Shown here: piece by piece, positions 34,047 through 43,284 of the stretch
Position numbering within the stretch: position 1 is the first letter of the stretch
Layout of the letters: the number at the start of each line of letters is the position of its first letter
Origin: Saccharomonospora sp. CUA-673
Lineage (GTDB): Bacteria; Actinomycetota; Actinomycetes; Mycobacteriales; Pseudonocardiaceae
Reading direction: 5' to 3'
NCBI RefSeq assembly: GCF_001942305.1
Contig: NZ_MKKE01000055.1
Span: 152,345-216,344, forward strand
DNA length: 64,000 bases
The notes under the pieces: generated by a model
Told to the model about the DNA's origin: nothing
The model's input: the letters and a program-made list of their open reading frames with translations, nothing else
Databases searched by the model: none
Made by a program: the position numbers and the translations under genes

Positions 34047-35135
34047 GTGAGACGTGGCAGATGGGCAGACGACCCCGAAACACTGCGTGCGCACAGCCGG
34101 CTCGGCGTCGTGCGCGCCGCGACCCTGCAAGCCCAGACGGTGCACAAGAGCACCATCTACCGACGATGCCTACCCGGTGGGCCGTGGCGTTGGGTGCTCC
34201 CGGGCGTCATCGTGCTGCAGAACTCCCCGCCGACGGCCGATCAACGATTGGTCGCCGCGCTGTTGTACGGAGGTCCGCACACGCTGATCACCGGGCTGGA
34301 AGCATGCCGCCGCCAGGGCCTTCGCCTGGGCGATATGCCTCCCGACGACCGGGTCCACATCCTCGTTCCGCACGCGTGTCGCGTGCGGAGCACGGGCTAT
34401 GTCCTGGTCGAACGCACCCTGCGCATGCCGCGGGGACGCATCATCGGCGAGATTCCGGTGGCCCCGGTGATGCGCGCATCGCTCGACGCCGCACGTCGGA
34501 TCCGCGCCGAGACGCCCGTGGCGAATCTGCTGTTCGAAGCCGTTCAGCGGGGTGGCTGCACCCCGGCCGCCCTGAGCGCCGAGCTGGACCTGGGGAACGC
34601 GCGGGGAACGGCAATTCCGCGCCAGGTCCTCAAGAAGATCACCCCGTTGCGGTCGGTGGCGGAGCTGAACGCGAAACACTTGGCCGAAAGCTGCTCGCGG
34701 CCCCCTACCCATTGGAATCCCAAGCTCTACACCGCGGACGGCCACTACATCGCCACCCCCGACGCGTGGTGGGACGACGTCGGCCTGGCGTGGGAGATCG
34801 ACTCCGTCGAATTCCACTACTCCCGCGATGCGTACGGGCGGACCGTCAGGCGCAACTCCCGCTACGGGCAGGCCGGTGTCCCGGTGGTCCAGACGTTGCC
34901 GTCGCAGGTCTCGTCGACCCCGGTGAGTGTGGTGCGCGAACTCGAGGCGGCCCACCAGGGGCGGCGTCGGAACGCGGCCGCGCGGATGTCCGAGTCGTCC
35001 CGAACGACGCAGACGGTCAGGGCGAGCCTGCTGCTTGACGGCCCACCCCCGCGTCAGGCGAGGCCGATCTCCCTTGCCAGGTCGGACAGCAGGGCCTCGA
35101 AGAGGGTGTCCGGGTGGGCGATCGGGATGGGGTAG
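34047..35135 (+). CDS. AbiEi/DUF559-like protein: winged helix plus endonuclease-like fold
   Basis: Common actinobacterial orphan type of about 362 residues. The N-terminal part ('AHSRLGVVRAATLQAQTVHKSTIYRRC...GVIVLQNSPPTADQRLVAALLYGGPHTLITGLEACRR') matches the AbiEi-type antitoxin/regulator pattern. The C-terminal part ('WNPKLYTADGHYIATPDAWWDDVGLAWEIDSVEFHYS', then 'VPVVQTLPSQV') matches the Vsr/MutH-like DUF559 restriction-endonuclease fold with D...ExD acids. GTG 34047 was chosen by family start. No toxin partner is adjacent. The last 80 bases overlap the end of the TetR gene on the other strand, so the true stop may be earlier. Confidence 0.68.
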   Translation: MRRGRWADDPETLRAHSRLGVVRAATLQAQTVHKSTIYRRCLPGGPWRWVLPGVIVLQNSPPTADQRLVAALLYGGPHTLITGLEACRRQGLRLGDMPPDDRVHILVPHACRVRSTGYVLVERTLRMPRGRIIGEIPVAPVMRASLDAARRIRAETPVANLLFEAVQRGGCTPAALSAELDLGNARGTAIPRQVLKKITPLRSVAELNAKHLAESCSRPPTHWNPKLYTADGHYIATPDAWWDDVGLAWEIDSVEFHYSRDAYGRTVRRNSRYGQAGVPVVQTLPSQVSSTPVSVVRELEAAHQGRRRNAAARMSESSRTTQTVRASLLLDGPPPRQARPISLARSDSRASKRVSGWAIGMG

Positions 35136-35815
35136 TTGCCGAAGACCTCGAGCGTCACGTGGCCGTACAGCCGGGCCCAGAACTGCATCATCAGGTACGT
35201 CGTGCCGACGGTGAGCCGATCGGCGGGGACCTCGGTGCCCGCCTCGGCGAGCACCGCCAACAGCACGTCGCGGTAGCCGGCGAGGTCGTTGCGCAGCTCG
35301 GTGGGCATCCCGTCGTCGGACGGCAGCGCGACGTCGTCCGACAACAACACGTCTCCCGCCGCCAGCAGGAACAGCCTGCCGAACGGTTCGCTGAGCTGCT
35401 GCAGCTTCGCCGTGCTGCTCGCCGCGCCCGCCGCGCCGGAGGCGAACACGAGCGTGAACTCGTTCGTGTGCGTCAACGCCCAACGCCGGAAACCCCGGCA
35501 GATCGCGAACAGGCGCGCAGGCCCGCCACCGTCGTGGTCGGCGCTGCCCGCGACGTCACGTTCGAGTGCCTCGCCCAGATCGCGCACCACGTCGGCTCGC
35601 AGGTGCTCGAGCAGGTCGTCCCGGGAGCCGTAATAGCGGTACAACGCCGGCGCGGTGATGCCGAGTTCACGGGCGATCGCTCGCAGCGTCACCGCCTCGG
35701 GGCCGTCGCCGACGAGCAGCGCGCGGGCCGTCTGCCGGATGTCGCGGTCGGTCGCGGCGCGTTCCCTGCGCGGCCTGCTTGCGCGGGTCTGGCTCGGCGC
35801 GCTGTCCATCGTCAA
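35054..35815 (-). CDS. TetR/AcrR-family regulator (WHG-type C-terminal domain)
   Basis: A 253-residue repressor. The helix-turn-helix is clear ('AVTLRAIARELGITAPALYRYYGSRDDLLEHL', about residues 41-72). The C-terminal region, with 'YLMMQFWARLYGHVTLEVFGNYP', is that of the WHG/TetR_C_25-like group. The effector is unknown. It converges with the DUF559-like gene (ends overlap), and about 470 bases of non-coding DNA lie upstream, so no adjacent target operon is evident; it may regulate itself or a distant gene. Confidence 0.85.
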   Translation of the reverse strand: MTMDSAPSQTRASRPRRERAATDRDIRQTARALLVGDGPEAVTLRAIARELGITAPALYRYYGSRDDLLEHLRADVVRDLGEALERDVAGSADHDGGGPARLFAICRGFRRWALTHTNEFTLVFASGAAGAASSTAKLQQLSEPFGRLFLLAAGDVLLSDDVALPSDDGMPTELRNDLAGYRDVLLAVLAEAGTEVPADRLTVGTTYLMMQFWARLYGHVTLEVFGNYPIPIAHPDTLFEALLSDLAREIGLA

Positions 35816-36287
35816 AGTCTAGATCACATCGCAGGGCCGACCGCTGGAGCGAAGGGAAGATTCGTCCCTCCCGCCCGTCGCCCACCGCCACCCAACCGGA
35901 CGCGCTTCGCGCGGCAGCATTCGATTCCACGCGACCATGGGGCCCTCGGGGGGTTGAGCCGGGGCTTCCCAGCGTGGGCTTGAACCGGGGCGCCGCCGGC
36001 ACCGATCACTCGGGGGGCTACGTGACCGATGCCGGCGACCCGATGCCCGGCTCGACCGGTGCGACCGGCCGGACAACACACCGCGCGTACGCGGTATGCC
36101 TGGGAGAGTCCGTTCGGACTCCAGCCATGACGTCCCCGCGCCGATGTCACCCGAACGTGGGTATCGATGTCATGGTCCTCCCCTGATTGTCGCATCGATC
36201 GCCTCCGGGGTTGCAAAAAAATTCACATCCGGTCGGGCTTATCTGCATCTGCAAATGCCGCAGCGGCGGTCGTGGCAGGGTGGAGAC
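35816..36287. other. Intergenic region with a repeat remnant and an AT-rich promoter zone
   Basis: No supported gene. 35921-35953 contains a remnant of the REP-like element (CGCGACCATGGGGCCCT). 36205-36265 is unusually AT-rich for this genome (a run of seven A, TTCACATC, and near-palindromic GCATCTGCAAATGC at 36247-36260) and is the likely promoter/operator of the sugar kinase. Confidence 0.5.
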
Positions 36288-37255
36288 GTGACAGCAGCAG
36301 TCCTCGTGGTCGGATCGGCCAACGCCGACCTGGTCGTGACCACCGATCGGCGCCCCGCCGGCGGTGAGACCGTCCTCGGCGGCGACACCCGCATCATGCC
36401 CGGCGGCAAGGGCGCCAACACCGCGGTCGCCGCCGCCCGCCTCGGTGCGGACGTCGCACTCGTCGGCGCCGTCGGCGACGACGCCCACGGCCGGTTGCTG
36501 CTCGACTCGCTCCGCACCGCCGGCGTGCGCACCGACCACGTGCGCACCGTCGACCGGCCCACCGGCGCCGCCTACATCACCGTCACGCCCGACGGCGAGA
36601 ACTCCATCCTCGTGTCCCCCGGCGCCAACTACGCCCTCACCGCCGCCGACGCGACCACCGCCATCGACAGCGGCACCGTGGACCGGACCACCGACGACAG
36701 CGCTGCCGGCGAGCGGGTGCTGGTCGCCTCCCTCGAGGTGCCGCTGGACGTCATCGACGAGGCCGTCACCGCGGCAGCCCGCGCCGCACCCGGACCGTGC
36801 TGAACCTGTCGCCGACCACCGAGCTGCCCGACAAGACGCTGCGCGCCCTCGACGTGCTGATCGTCAACGAGCACGAGGCCGCCTGGCTCCTCGGCCGGAA
36901 CACCACGAGCGCGACCGGCACCGACACCGCCGACGTCACGGCTCTGCTCGACCTGGGCCCACGCGCGGCCGTCGTCACCCGCGGAGCAGAGGGCGCCACG
37001 GTCGTCACCCGAACCGAGAACACCGAAACCACCCCGGCCACCGCCACGAACATCCCGTCCCCGCAGGTCACGCCGGTGGACACGACGGGAGCGGGGGACG
37101 CCTTCTCGGGTGCGTTCGCGACGTGGCTGGCGGCGGGTGCGACGGTGGTGGACGCGGCGCGGCGTGCGGTGGCGGTCGCGGCCGTGTCGGTCACGCGGCC
37201 CGGTGCGCAACCGTCGTATCCCCAGCTCGACGAACTGAACGACGCACTAAACTGA
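36288..37255 (+). CDS. PfkB-family carbohydrate kinase, ribokinase-like (one frame change)
   Basis: Phosphorylates a sugar with ATP. About 322 residues after joining the frames. Seen: 'VVGSANADLVVTTDRRPAGGETVLGGDTRIMPGGKGANTAVAAARLGA', the PfkB signature 1 and GGKGAN sugar-binding motif, and signature 2 'VDTTGAGDAFSGAFATWL' with the catalytic Asp in DTTGAGD. The pattern is that of ribokinase. The frame changes near 36787 ('ARAA' then 'TVLNLSPTTELP'); one missing base in a C-rich stretch explains it. Start GTG 36288 with GGTGGAG upstream. ptsI follows 26 bases later, so the two are probably co-transcribed. Confidence 0.87.
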
Positions 37256-37280
37256 CCATCCACACCGTCTTGGGAGGATC

Positions 37281-38911
37281 ATGGCCGAGGCAAAGTTGTC
37301 CGGCGTGGGCGTCAGCCCCGGTCGCGCGAGCGGTCCGGTCGTCCGGGTCACCGATTCCATCGCGGAGCCGGCGAGCACCCCGGGCCCGGAGGATCCGTAC
37401 GCCGAGGCCGAACTGATCGCTCCCGCGGCGAAGAAGGTCGCCGGCAGGCTCGAGACGATGGCCGATGCCGCCACGGGCGACGCCGCCGCCATTCTCAGCA
37501 CCACGGCCGCGATGGCCGCCGATCCGTCACTGGTCAGTCAGGCCGAGCAGCTGGTCACGGCGCAGCGCATCCCGGCCGCGCGGGCGGTGTTCGATGCGGC
37601 CGGTCACTTCGCGCAGGCGCTGGCCAACGCGGGTGGCTACATGGCCGAGCGGGTGCGCGACGTGCACGACGTGCGCGACCGGATCATCGCCGAGGTGCTC
37701 GGGGTCGCCCCGCCGGGCGTGCCGGAGCTGACGACGCCGAGCATCCTGGTCGCCCGGGATCTCGCGCCCGCCGACACGGCAGGCCTCGACCCGGCGAAGG
37801 TGCTCGCGCTCGTCACCGAGGAGGGCGGTCCGACCAGCCACACGGCGATCCTCGCGCGGTCCGTCGGCATCCCGGCGGTCGTCGCGGTGCGCGGTGCGTT
37901 GTCGTTCGCGGCGACGGCGTGGGCGGTCGACGGCGATGCGGGCACGGTCGAGTCGGTCGACCCGGAGGCGCCCATCGTGACGGCCACGGCCGCGGGCGCC
38001 GCCGACTGGAACGGCCGCGGCGAGACCGGCGACGGGCACGTCGTGAAGGTGCTGGCCAACGTCGGCTCCCCCACCGACGCGCGCGCCGCCGCCGACGCGG
38101 GCGCCGAGGGTGTGGGCCTGTTCCGCACCGAGTTCTGCTACCTCGACGCCGACACCGAACCCACGGTCGACGCCCAGCGCGCCGCCTACGCCGCCGTGCT
38201 GGAACCGTTCCGCGGCAAGCCCGTCATCGTGCGCAGCCTCGACGCGGGCGCCGACAAGCCGATCGGTTTCCTGTCCCCGGACGTCGAGCCCAACCCGGCG
38301 CTCGGCGTGCGCGGGGTGCGGGTGGCGTTCGACCGGGTCGGCGTGCTGGACCGGCAGCTCGAGGCCATCGCCGGCGCGACCGCCGATGCGGGCGCGAGGT
38401 GTCGGTCATGGCGCCGATGGTGGCCACCGCGGAGGAGGCCGCGTGGTTCGCCGACCGGGTGCGGGCCGCCGGCATCGCGCGCGCGGGCGTGATGATCGAG
38501 GTGCCCGCCGCCGCGTTGAGTGCCCGCGAGGTGCTGGACGCGGTCAACTTCGTGTCGGTGGGCACCAACGACCTCGCCCAGTACACGTTCGCCGCCGACC
38601 GTCAGCTGGGCGCCGTCGCGACCCTGAACGATCCGTGGCAGCCGGCGTTGCTGCGGCTCATCGGCATGGTCGGCGAGGCGGCGAAGGCGACGGGCAAGCC
38701 GGCGGGCGTCTGCGGTGAGGCGGCCTCGGACCCGAACCTGGCGCGCGTGCTGGCCGGGCTCGGCGTGACGAGCCTGTCGATGAACGCGGCGTCGGTCCGC
38801 GCGGTCGGTGCGGCCCTCGCCGGAGCGACCCTCGCCGACTGCGAACGCGCGGCGCAGGCCGCCCTCGACACCTCCAGCGCCGGAGCCGCCCGCACCGCGG
38901 CGAGCCGGTAG
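37281..38911 (+). CDS. ptsI: PTS enzyme I, phosphoenolpyruvate-protein phosphotransferase (one frame change)
   Basis: First protein of the phosphotransferase system: takes phosphate from PEP and gives it to HPr. The phosphohistidine domain has 'TEEGGPTSHTAILARSVGIPAVV' with active His at about residue 187; the PEP-binding barrel has 'GVGLFRTEFCYLD', 'VIVRSLDAGADKPIGF', 'MIEVPAAAL', 'FVSVGTNDLAQYTFAADR' and 'GVCGEAASDP'. Total about 543 residues, usual for the family. The frame changes near 38395 ('ATADAGA' then 'EVSVMAPMVATAEEA'), with nothing lost. No HPr, IIA or IIBC gene is in the window, so its partners are elsewhere. ATG 37281 follows GGGAGGA. Confidence 0.92.
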
Positions 38912-39085
38912 ACCGTGGACAGCCTGGCCGGCGCTCCAACCGAGGAAAGCGCCGACCAGGCTTCGAGCGCGGGGCCGAGGGCCCCGCGAGGCCTGCAGTC
39001 GGAGGGGCCTGCCCTGGGCGGGCCCGCGAATGAAGGGTTGACCACGTTACCGACGCCACACGGCGCTCGGTAGCCGCCGACCGAG

Positions 39086-39745
39086 CTAGCTCCAGTCGAA
39101 CCAGCTGCGGCGCGGATGGCGGAGCGTGACCGACCCGCCGCTCACACGGCCGCTGAGGATGAACCGCCGCGCACCGGGGGCGCCGGGCGTGTTGGTCTTG
39201 TCGTTGAGCGTCGACCACTTGAGCTCGTCGAGGTCGGTGAGGTCGACCGCCGCGTCGGCGGGCACGACGATCTCGATCGAACCCCATTTGATCTCGAGTT
39301 CGATGTCGACGACGTTCGACTCGAAGATCGCCTCGGAGAAGTCGAGCTTCGTCTCGCCGTACTTGTTGCGCACGTGCAGCGCGGACGGCACGTGCCAGCG
39401 TCCGCGGCGCACCACGGTGCTGCCGACGCCCTTGATCTCCGCGCGCTGCGTCGGTCGGGCCGGGCGGCCCGGCGCTCCCCCCGCGACGGCTCCCGGTGCG
39501 GGCACGGCGTCCTCGTGGTGCAGACCGGGCAGGTCCACGAGCACGGCGTTGAGCTCGCCGCGGGTGCGGGCGGCGAGTGCGGTGTCGGTGCGTTCGGTGA
39601 ACTCGTCCAGGTCGAGCATGCCGTGTCCGATCGCGCGTTGGAGCAGTTCGACGACGTGCTCGCGTTCGGCGTCGGACACGCGCAGGTTGCGCTGTCGTTC
39701 ACGTTCGAGGTTGCCGGGCTCCGGGTGCTGCGCGTTGTCGGTCAC
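39086..39745 (-). CDS. DUF1707/LiaF-like cell-envelope stress protein
   Basis: A 219-residue protein with an N-terminal DUF1707 (SHOCT-like) domain ('LRVSDAEREHVVELLQRAIGHGMLDLDEFTERTDTALAARTRGELNAVLVDLP', about residues 21-73) and a C-terminal beta-rich domain ('HVRNKYGETKLDFSEAIFESNVVDIELEIKWGSIEIVVPADAAVDL') like the toast-rack/LiaF C-terminal fold. No membrane segment is seen, unlike many family members. LiaF-type domains regulate envelope-stress two-component systems, and a kinase/regulator pair lies just upstream (85 bases), but the link is only by position. Confidence 0.8.
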   Translation of the reverse strand: MTDNAQHPEPGNLERERQRNLRVSDAEREHVVELLQRAIGHGMLDLDEFTERTDTALAARTRGELNAVLVDLPGLHHEDAVPAPGAVAGGAPGRPARPTQRAEIKGVGSTVVRRGRWHVPSALHVRNKYGETKLDFSEAIFESNVVDIELEIKWGSIEIVVPADAAVDLTDLDELKWSTLNDKTNTPGAPGARRFILSGRVSGGSVTLRHPRRSWFDWS

Positions 39746-39829
39746 GGGAAACAGCCTAGGACGTCGGCGGGGTCGGTGGATCCGGGAAAGCCCTGAAACC
39801 CGACCCCGAGGCCGACCCCGGGACGGGCG

Positions 39830-40483
39830 CTATTCGCGTTCGCGATCCAGCCCGTGCTCGATGGCGTAGCGGGCCAGTTCGACCCGGTTGTGCAGTTGCA
39901 GTTTCCGCAACGTCGACTGCACGTGGTTCTCCACGGTGCGGTGCGAGATGACGAGCCGGTCGGCGATCTGCCGGGCGGTGAGGCCCTTCGCGACGAACCG
40001 GAGCACGTCCTGTTCGCGTTCGGTCAGCTGCGGCGGCGGTTCGCTGCCGGTGGGCGCCTCGGCCATCCGTCGGTACTCGCCGAGCACCATGCCCGCCAGG
40101 CCCGCGGTGAACACGGGGTCGCCGTCGGCGGTGCGCCGGACGGCGTCGACGAGCTCGGCCACCGACGCCGACTTGACCAGGTATCCGGACGCGCCGGCCT
40201 TCACCGCCTCGAGGACGTCGGTGTGCTCGCCGCTGGCAGAAAGGACCAGCACACGCGTGTCCGACAGTTGGCCGACGATCGCGCGGATCGCCTCGACGCC
40301 CGACTGTTCGCCGAGGTTGAGGTCCATCAGCACCACGTCGGGCACGACGGTGCGGGCGATCCGCACCGCCGAGGCGACGTCGGCCGCGGTGGCGCGGACG
40401 TCGAAGCCGTGTTCGCCCAGGTCGCGGGCTACGCCGTCCCGCCACATGGGGTGGTCGTCGACGATCATCACCGACACGGTCAT
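39830..40483 (-). CDS. LuxR/NarL-type response regulator (MacR-like)
   Basis: A 217-residue regulator. Receiver domain with phosphoacceptor Asp54 ('VVLMDLNLGE'), acidic pair 'VDDHP' and conserved Lys in 'ASGYLVKS'; LuxR helix-turn-helix at the C-terminus ('LTEREQDVLRFVAKGLTARQIADRLVISHRTVENHVQSTLRKLQ'). Its ATG 40483 overlaps the kinase stop by 4 bases (ATGA), so they form one translation unit. By partner type it resembles MacR of Streptomyces, which controls exported and membrane proteins. Confidence 0.93.
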   Translation of the reverse strand: MTVSVMIVDDHPMWRDGVARDLGEHGFDVRATAADVASAVRIARTVVPDVVLMDLNLGEQSGVEAIRAIVGQLSDTRVLVLSASGEHTDVLEAVKAGASGYLVKSASVAELVDAVRRTADGDPVFTAGLAGMVLGEYRRMAEAPTGSEPPPQLTEREQDVLRFVAKGLTARQIADRLVISHRTVENHVQSTLRKLQLHNRVELARYAIEHGLDRERE

Positions 40484-41634
40484 CGGGCGGTCCTCCTCCG
40501 GTTGGCCGGTCGTGGAACGTGCATCTCCCATTCGGTGCCCGCACCGGGAGCGGTGTCGAGCCTTGCCGTGCCGCCGAGTTCGGCCAGTCGCCCCCTGATC
40601 GACTGTGCGATCCCGATGTGTCCTTCGGCCGCCGCGGCCTCGAGCCTGCCCTCGGGGATCCCGGGGCCGTCGTCGCGGACCGTCAGCACGATCTCGTCCG
40701 TGAGCTCCTCGAGCAAGACCCACGCCTCGGCGCCCTCGCCCGCGTGTTTGTCCACGTTGGACAGGGCTTCCTTCACGGCGGCGACGAGTTCGGCCACCGT
40801 CCCCGAGGGCAGCCGCACCTCGCAGGCCGGTCCGGACACGTGCACCCGTGACGTCGCGAGCACGCCGAGCGCGGCGCGCAGGTCGGCGTCGCTGCCGTTG
40901 GGTCCGGTCGGTTCGGACGTCACGAGCGCCCGGAGTGCGATCTCCTGCTCCCCGGCCAGTTGGGCGAGCTCGGCCGCCTCCCCGCCGAGCTCGCCGCCGC
41001 GCCTGCGCACGCGCGCGAGCACCTGCAGGACGCTGTCGTGGATGGAGCGGGCGAGCCGTTCGCGTTCGGACGTCGCCGCCTCGGTGCGCATCGCCTGCGC
41101 GAGCGCGGCCTGCGACGCGCGCGCGGTCGTGGCGGCGATGCCGACGACGAGGCCGCTGGCGAACAGCAGCACCCCGTCGCGGGCGACGTCGAGGTCGAAC
41201 AGCCCGCGGGCCAACGACGTGAAGCCGCCGACGACGAGCCCGGCGAGCCCGCCGACGACGGCACCGAACCGTGCGCCCGCCGTCAGCGGCGCCAACGACG
41301 CCCACACCGTCGTCACCAGCGGTGCCGCGGACGTCAGCTGACCCTCCGACAGGGCCCACGGCGAGAGCATCATGATCCCGCACGTCACGACGAGGTCGGC
41401 CAGCACGAGAAGCCGCCAGCGGTAGCGCTCGCGGGAGAACAGCACCGTCGTGGCGATGGTCCAGACGACCATCGCCGCGAATCCGATCCACGCCAGCCGG
41501 ATGTCCCGGTACTCGCCCCAGTGGTGGAAGATCGCGCCGAAGGCGAACGCCAGCGTGATCCACCGGAGCACCACGGTGCCCCACCAGAGCGGAGTCGTGG
41601 GGTCGCGGAGCTGCGGATCGGTGGTCGTGGTCAT
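40480..41634 (-). CDS. Sensor histidine kinase, MacS family
   Basis: A 384-residue kinase. The N-terminal half has five or six membrane segments (about residues 18-175; MacS/DUF5931 type, with 'LRWITLAFAFGAIFHHWGEYR'). The phosphorylation helix is 'ERLARSIHDSVLQVLARVRRRG' with His at about 199 (H-D-S-V-L-Q, HisKA_3 type), and the HATPase domain has 'VKEALSNVDKHAG' and 'VRDDGPGIPEG'. The stimulus is unknown. It overlaps the AI-2E-type transporter gene upstream and the regulator downstream by 4 bases each, so the three are one operon. Confidence 0.92.
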   Translation of the reverse strand: MTTTTDPQLRDPTTPLWWGTVVLRWITLAFAFGAIFHHWGEYRDIRLAWIGFAAMVVWTIATTVLFSRERYRWRLLVLADLVVTCGIMMLSPWALSEGQLTSAAPLVTTVWASLAPLTAGARFGAVVGGLAGLVVGGFTSLARGLFDLDVARDGVLLFASGLVVGIAATTARASQAALAQAMRTEAATSERERLARSIHDSVLQVLARVRRRGGELGGEAAELAQLAGEQEIALRALVTSEPTGPNGSDADLRAALGVLATSRVHVSGPACEVRLPSGTVAELVAAVKEALSNVDKHAGEGAEAWVLLEELTDEIVLTVRDDGPGIPEGRLEAAAAEGHIGIAQSIRGRLAELGGTARLDTAPGAGTEWEMHVPRPANRRRTAR

Positions 41635-43004
41635 CTGGTGTCCGGCTTGTCCTCGCTGCTCTCGTCGGCGTCGTCGTCCGGGGAGTTGTCGCCGTCGGTC
41701 TCCTGCTCGGCGCCGATCCGCGCCGGCGTCGCCGGGCCGCCGGCCTCGCCGGATTCGGACGCACCGCTCGGGTCCCCGGTTCCGTGGCCCAGTTCGGCCG
41801 CGTTCTCGGGGTCGTTCGGGTCGTCGTTGTACAGCGACTTGATGCCGGCGTTGAGGACGGCCAGCAGCGGCACCGACAGCAGCGCACCGGGAATGCCCGC
41901 GACGGCGAGACCGATGGTGATCGCGATGACGACGGCGAGCGGGTGCAGCTTCACCGACCGGCCGAGCAGCATCGGCTGCAGCACGTTGCCCTCGACCTGC
42001 TGCACACCGAGGACGATGGCGAGGACGATGAGGGCGGCGATGAACCCGTTGGTCACCAGCGCGACGAGCACGGCCACGGCGCCGGTGACGACCGCACCGA
42101 TGATCGGCACGAACGCACCGAGGAAGATCAACGTCGCCAGCGGGACGACCAGCGGCACGCCCACGATCGCCAGACCGACACCGATCAGCACGGCGTCGAC
42201 GACGGCGACCAGCGCCGTGGCACGCACGTAGTTGACCAGCGAGCGGAACGCGTGCCGGCCCGCGAGGTCGACCTTCCTGCGCACGTGCGACGGCACGAAC
42301 ATCGTGGAGTAGCGCCAGATCTGTTCGCCGCTGATGAGGAAGAACAACAGGACGAACAGCATCAGCACGAACCCGGTGAGGAACGTGCCGATCGCCGTCG
42401 CCGTCGTCACGGCGCTCGAGGTGACCGCGGCCTGGTTGTCCTGAATGAACTGAATGCCGGCGTTGATCGCGTCCTCGATCTGCGTTTCCCGCAGATGCAG
42501 CGGACCGTTCACCAACCAGTCCTCGATCTGCTGGAGGCTCTGCGTCAACTGCCGTTGCATGGCAGGAAGGCCCTCGGTGAACTGGACGATCACGAACGTC
42601 AACAGTCCGCCGACCACGGCGATGCCGCCGATCAGCACGATCACCGACGACAACACGTGCGGCACGCGCAGCCGGTTCAACTGGTGCACAGCCGGGATCA
42701 GCAGCGCTGCGAACAACAGCGCCAGTGCCACCGGAATCATGATCAACGACAGGTAGCCGACGACCTCGCCGATGATGTACAGCGCACCGACGATGACGAG
42801 GAAACGCCAGGACAGCGCCGCCGCTACCCGGACACCCTTGGGGATCTCCTGGGCCGCGTCGGCGGAGTGCGGTGCGGCTTGGATCGCCTGCTGCTCCACC
42901 CTTCGGCCGCCCCGTTGCTCCTCACGTCGGTCGCCGCGTTCGTCGCCGCCGGGATCGGGGGTCGTCGCGGAAGTGTCGCGCGTCGTGTCGTTCACAAGGG
43001 TCAC
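41631..43004 (-). CDS. AI-2E family transporter (PerM/YdiK type)
   Basis: A 457-residue polytopic protein with about eight hydrophobic segments from residue 65 on. Family marks: 'GYLSLIMIPVALALLFAALLIPAVHQL', 'VIVLIGGIAVVGGLLTFVIVQF', 'FFLISGEQIWRY' and 'VVPLATLIFLGAFVPIIGAVVTGAVAVLVALVTNGFIAALIVLAIVLGVQQVEGNVLQPMLLG'. Both tails are charged and disordered. The family is named for a proposed autoinducer-2 exporter, but other members are Na+(Li+)/H+ antiporters; the substrate is not known here. First gene of the kinase/regulator operon, divergent from an exported protein gene. Confidence 0.9.
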   Translation of the reverse strand: MTLVNDTTRDTSATTPDPGGDERGDRREEQRGGRRVEQQAIQAAPHSADAAQEIPKGVRVAAALSWRFLVIVGALYIIGEVVGYLSLIMIPVALALLFAALLIPAVHQLNRLRVPHVLSSVIVLIGGIAVVGGLLTFVIVQFTEGLPAMQRQLTQSLQQIEDWLVNGPLHLRETQIEDAINAGIQFIQDNQAAVTSSAVTTATAIGTFLTGFVLMLFVLLFFLISGEQIWRYSTMFVPSHVRRKVDLAGRHAFRSLVNYVRATALVAVVDAVLIGVGLAIVGVPLVVPLATLIFLGAFVPIIGAVVTGAVAVLVALVTNGFIAALIVLAIVLGVQQVEGNVLQPMLLGRSVKLHPLAVVIAITIGLAVAGIPGALLSVPLLAVLNAGIKSLYNDDPNDPENAAELGHGTGDPSGASESGEAGGPATPARIGAEQETDGDNSPDDDADESSEDKPDTR

Positions 43005-43284
43005 CGTATCGAGATCGAGGGCTTCGCGTGGGATGTGACCGCAGGAGTGGATCTACTCCCCGTCGGGATCACGTGATGTGACCGACGAGTACGCACTGTC
43101 AGTTTCACACCTTCGGGCCATTAAGTCGCGTCGAGCGTGATTTCCGAGCGTTGCGTTTGCGAGTCTCATGGCGCACAAGGAAAAACGAACGCCGGCGTCC
43201 GCGAGGTCACCGAGAGGTGCACACCTCCGGACGTTCACCGGAAACATATTCGGATTTCTTTTCACGTTTTCGCAAGGAGTATGT
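43005..43284. promoter_or_regulatory. Divergent promoter region
   Basis: 280 bases between the AI-2E operon and the exported acidic protein. The part at 43205-43275 is AT-rich (CATATTCGGATTTCTTTTCACGTTTTCGC); AAGGAG at 43274-43279 is the ribosome-binding site that fixes GTG 43285. No certain operator was found. Confidence 0.45.

Noticed and set aside
34047..35135. Complete AbiE toxin-antitoxin system
   Set aside because: Only the AbiEi-like part is recognisable; no AbiEii nucleotidyltransferase gene is adjacent, and the C-terminus is a DUF559-like fold common in orphan actinobacterial proteins.
43086..43102. GAGTAC half-site as a MacR box in front of the AI-2E/MacS operon
   Set aside because: The second half (GTACTCA) is not present; a six-base match is expected by chance.
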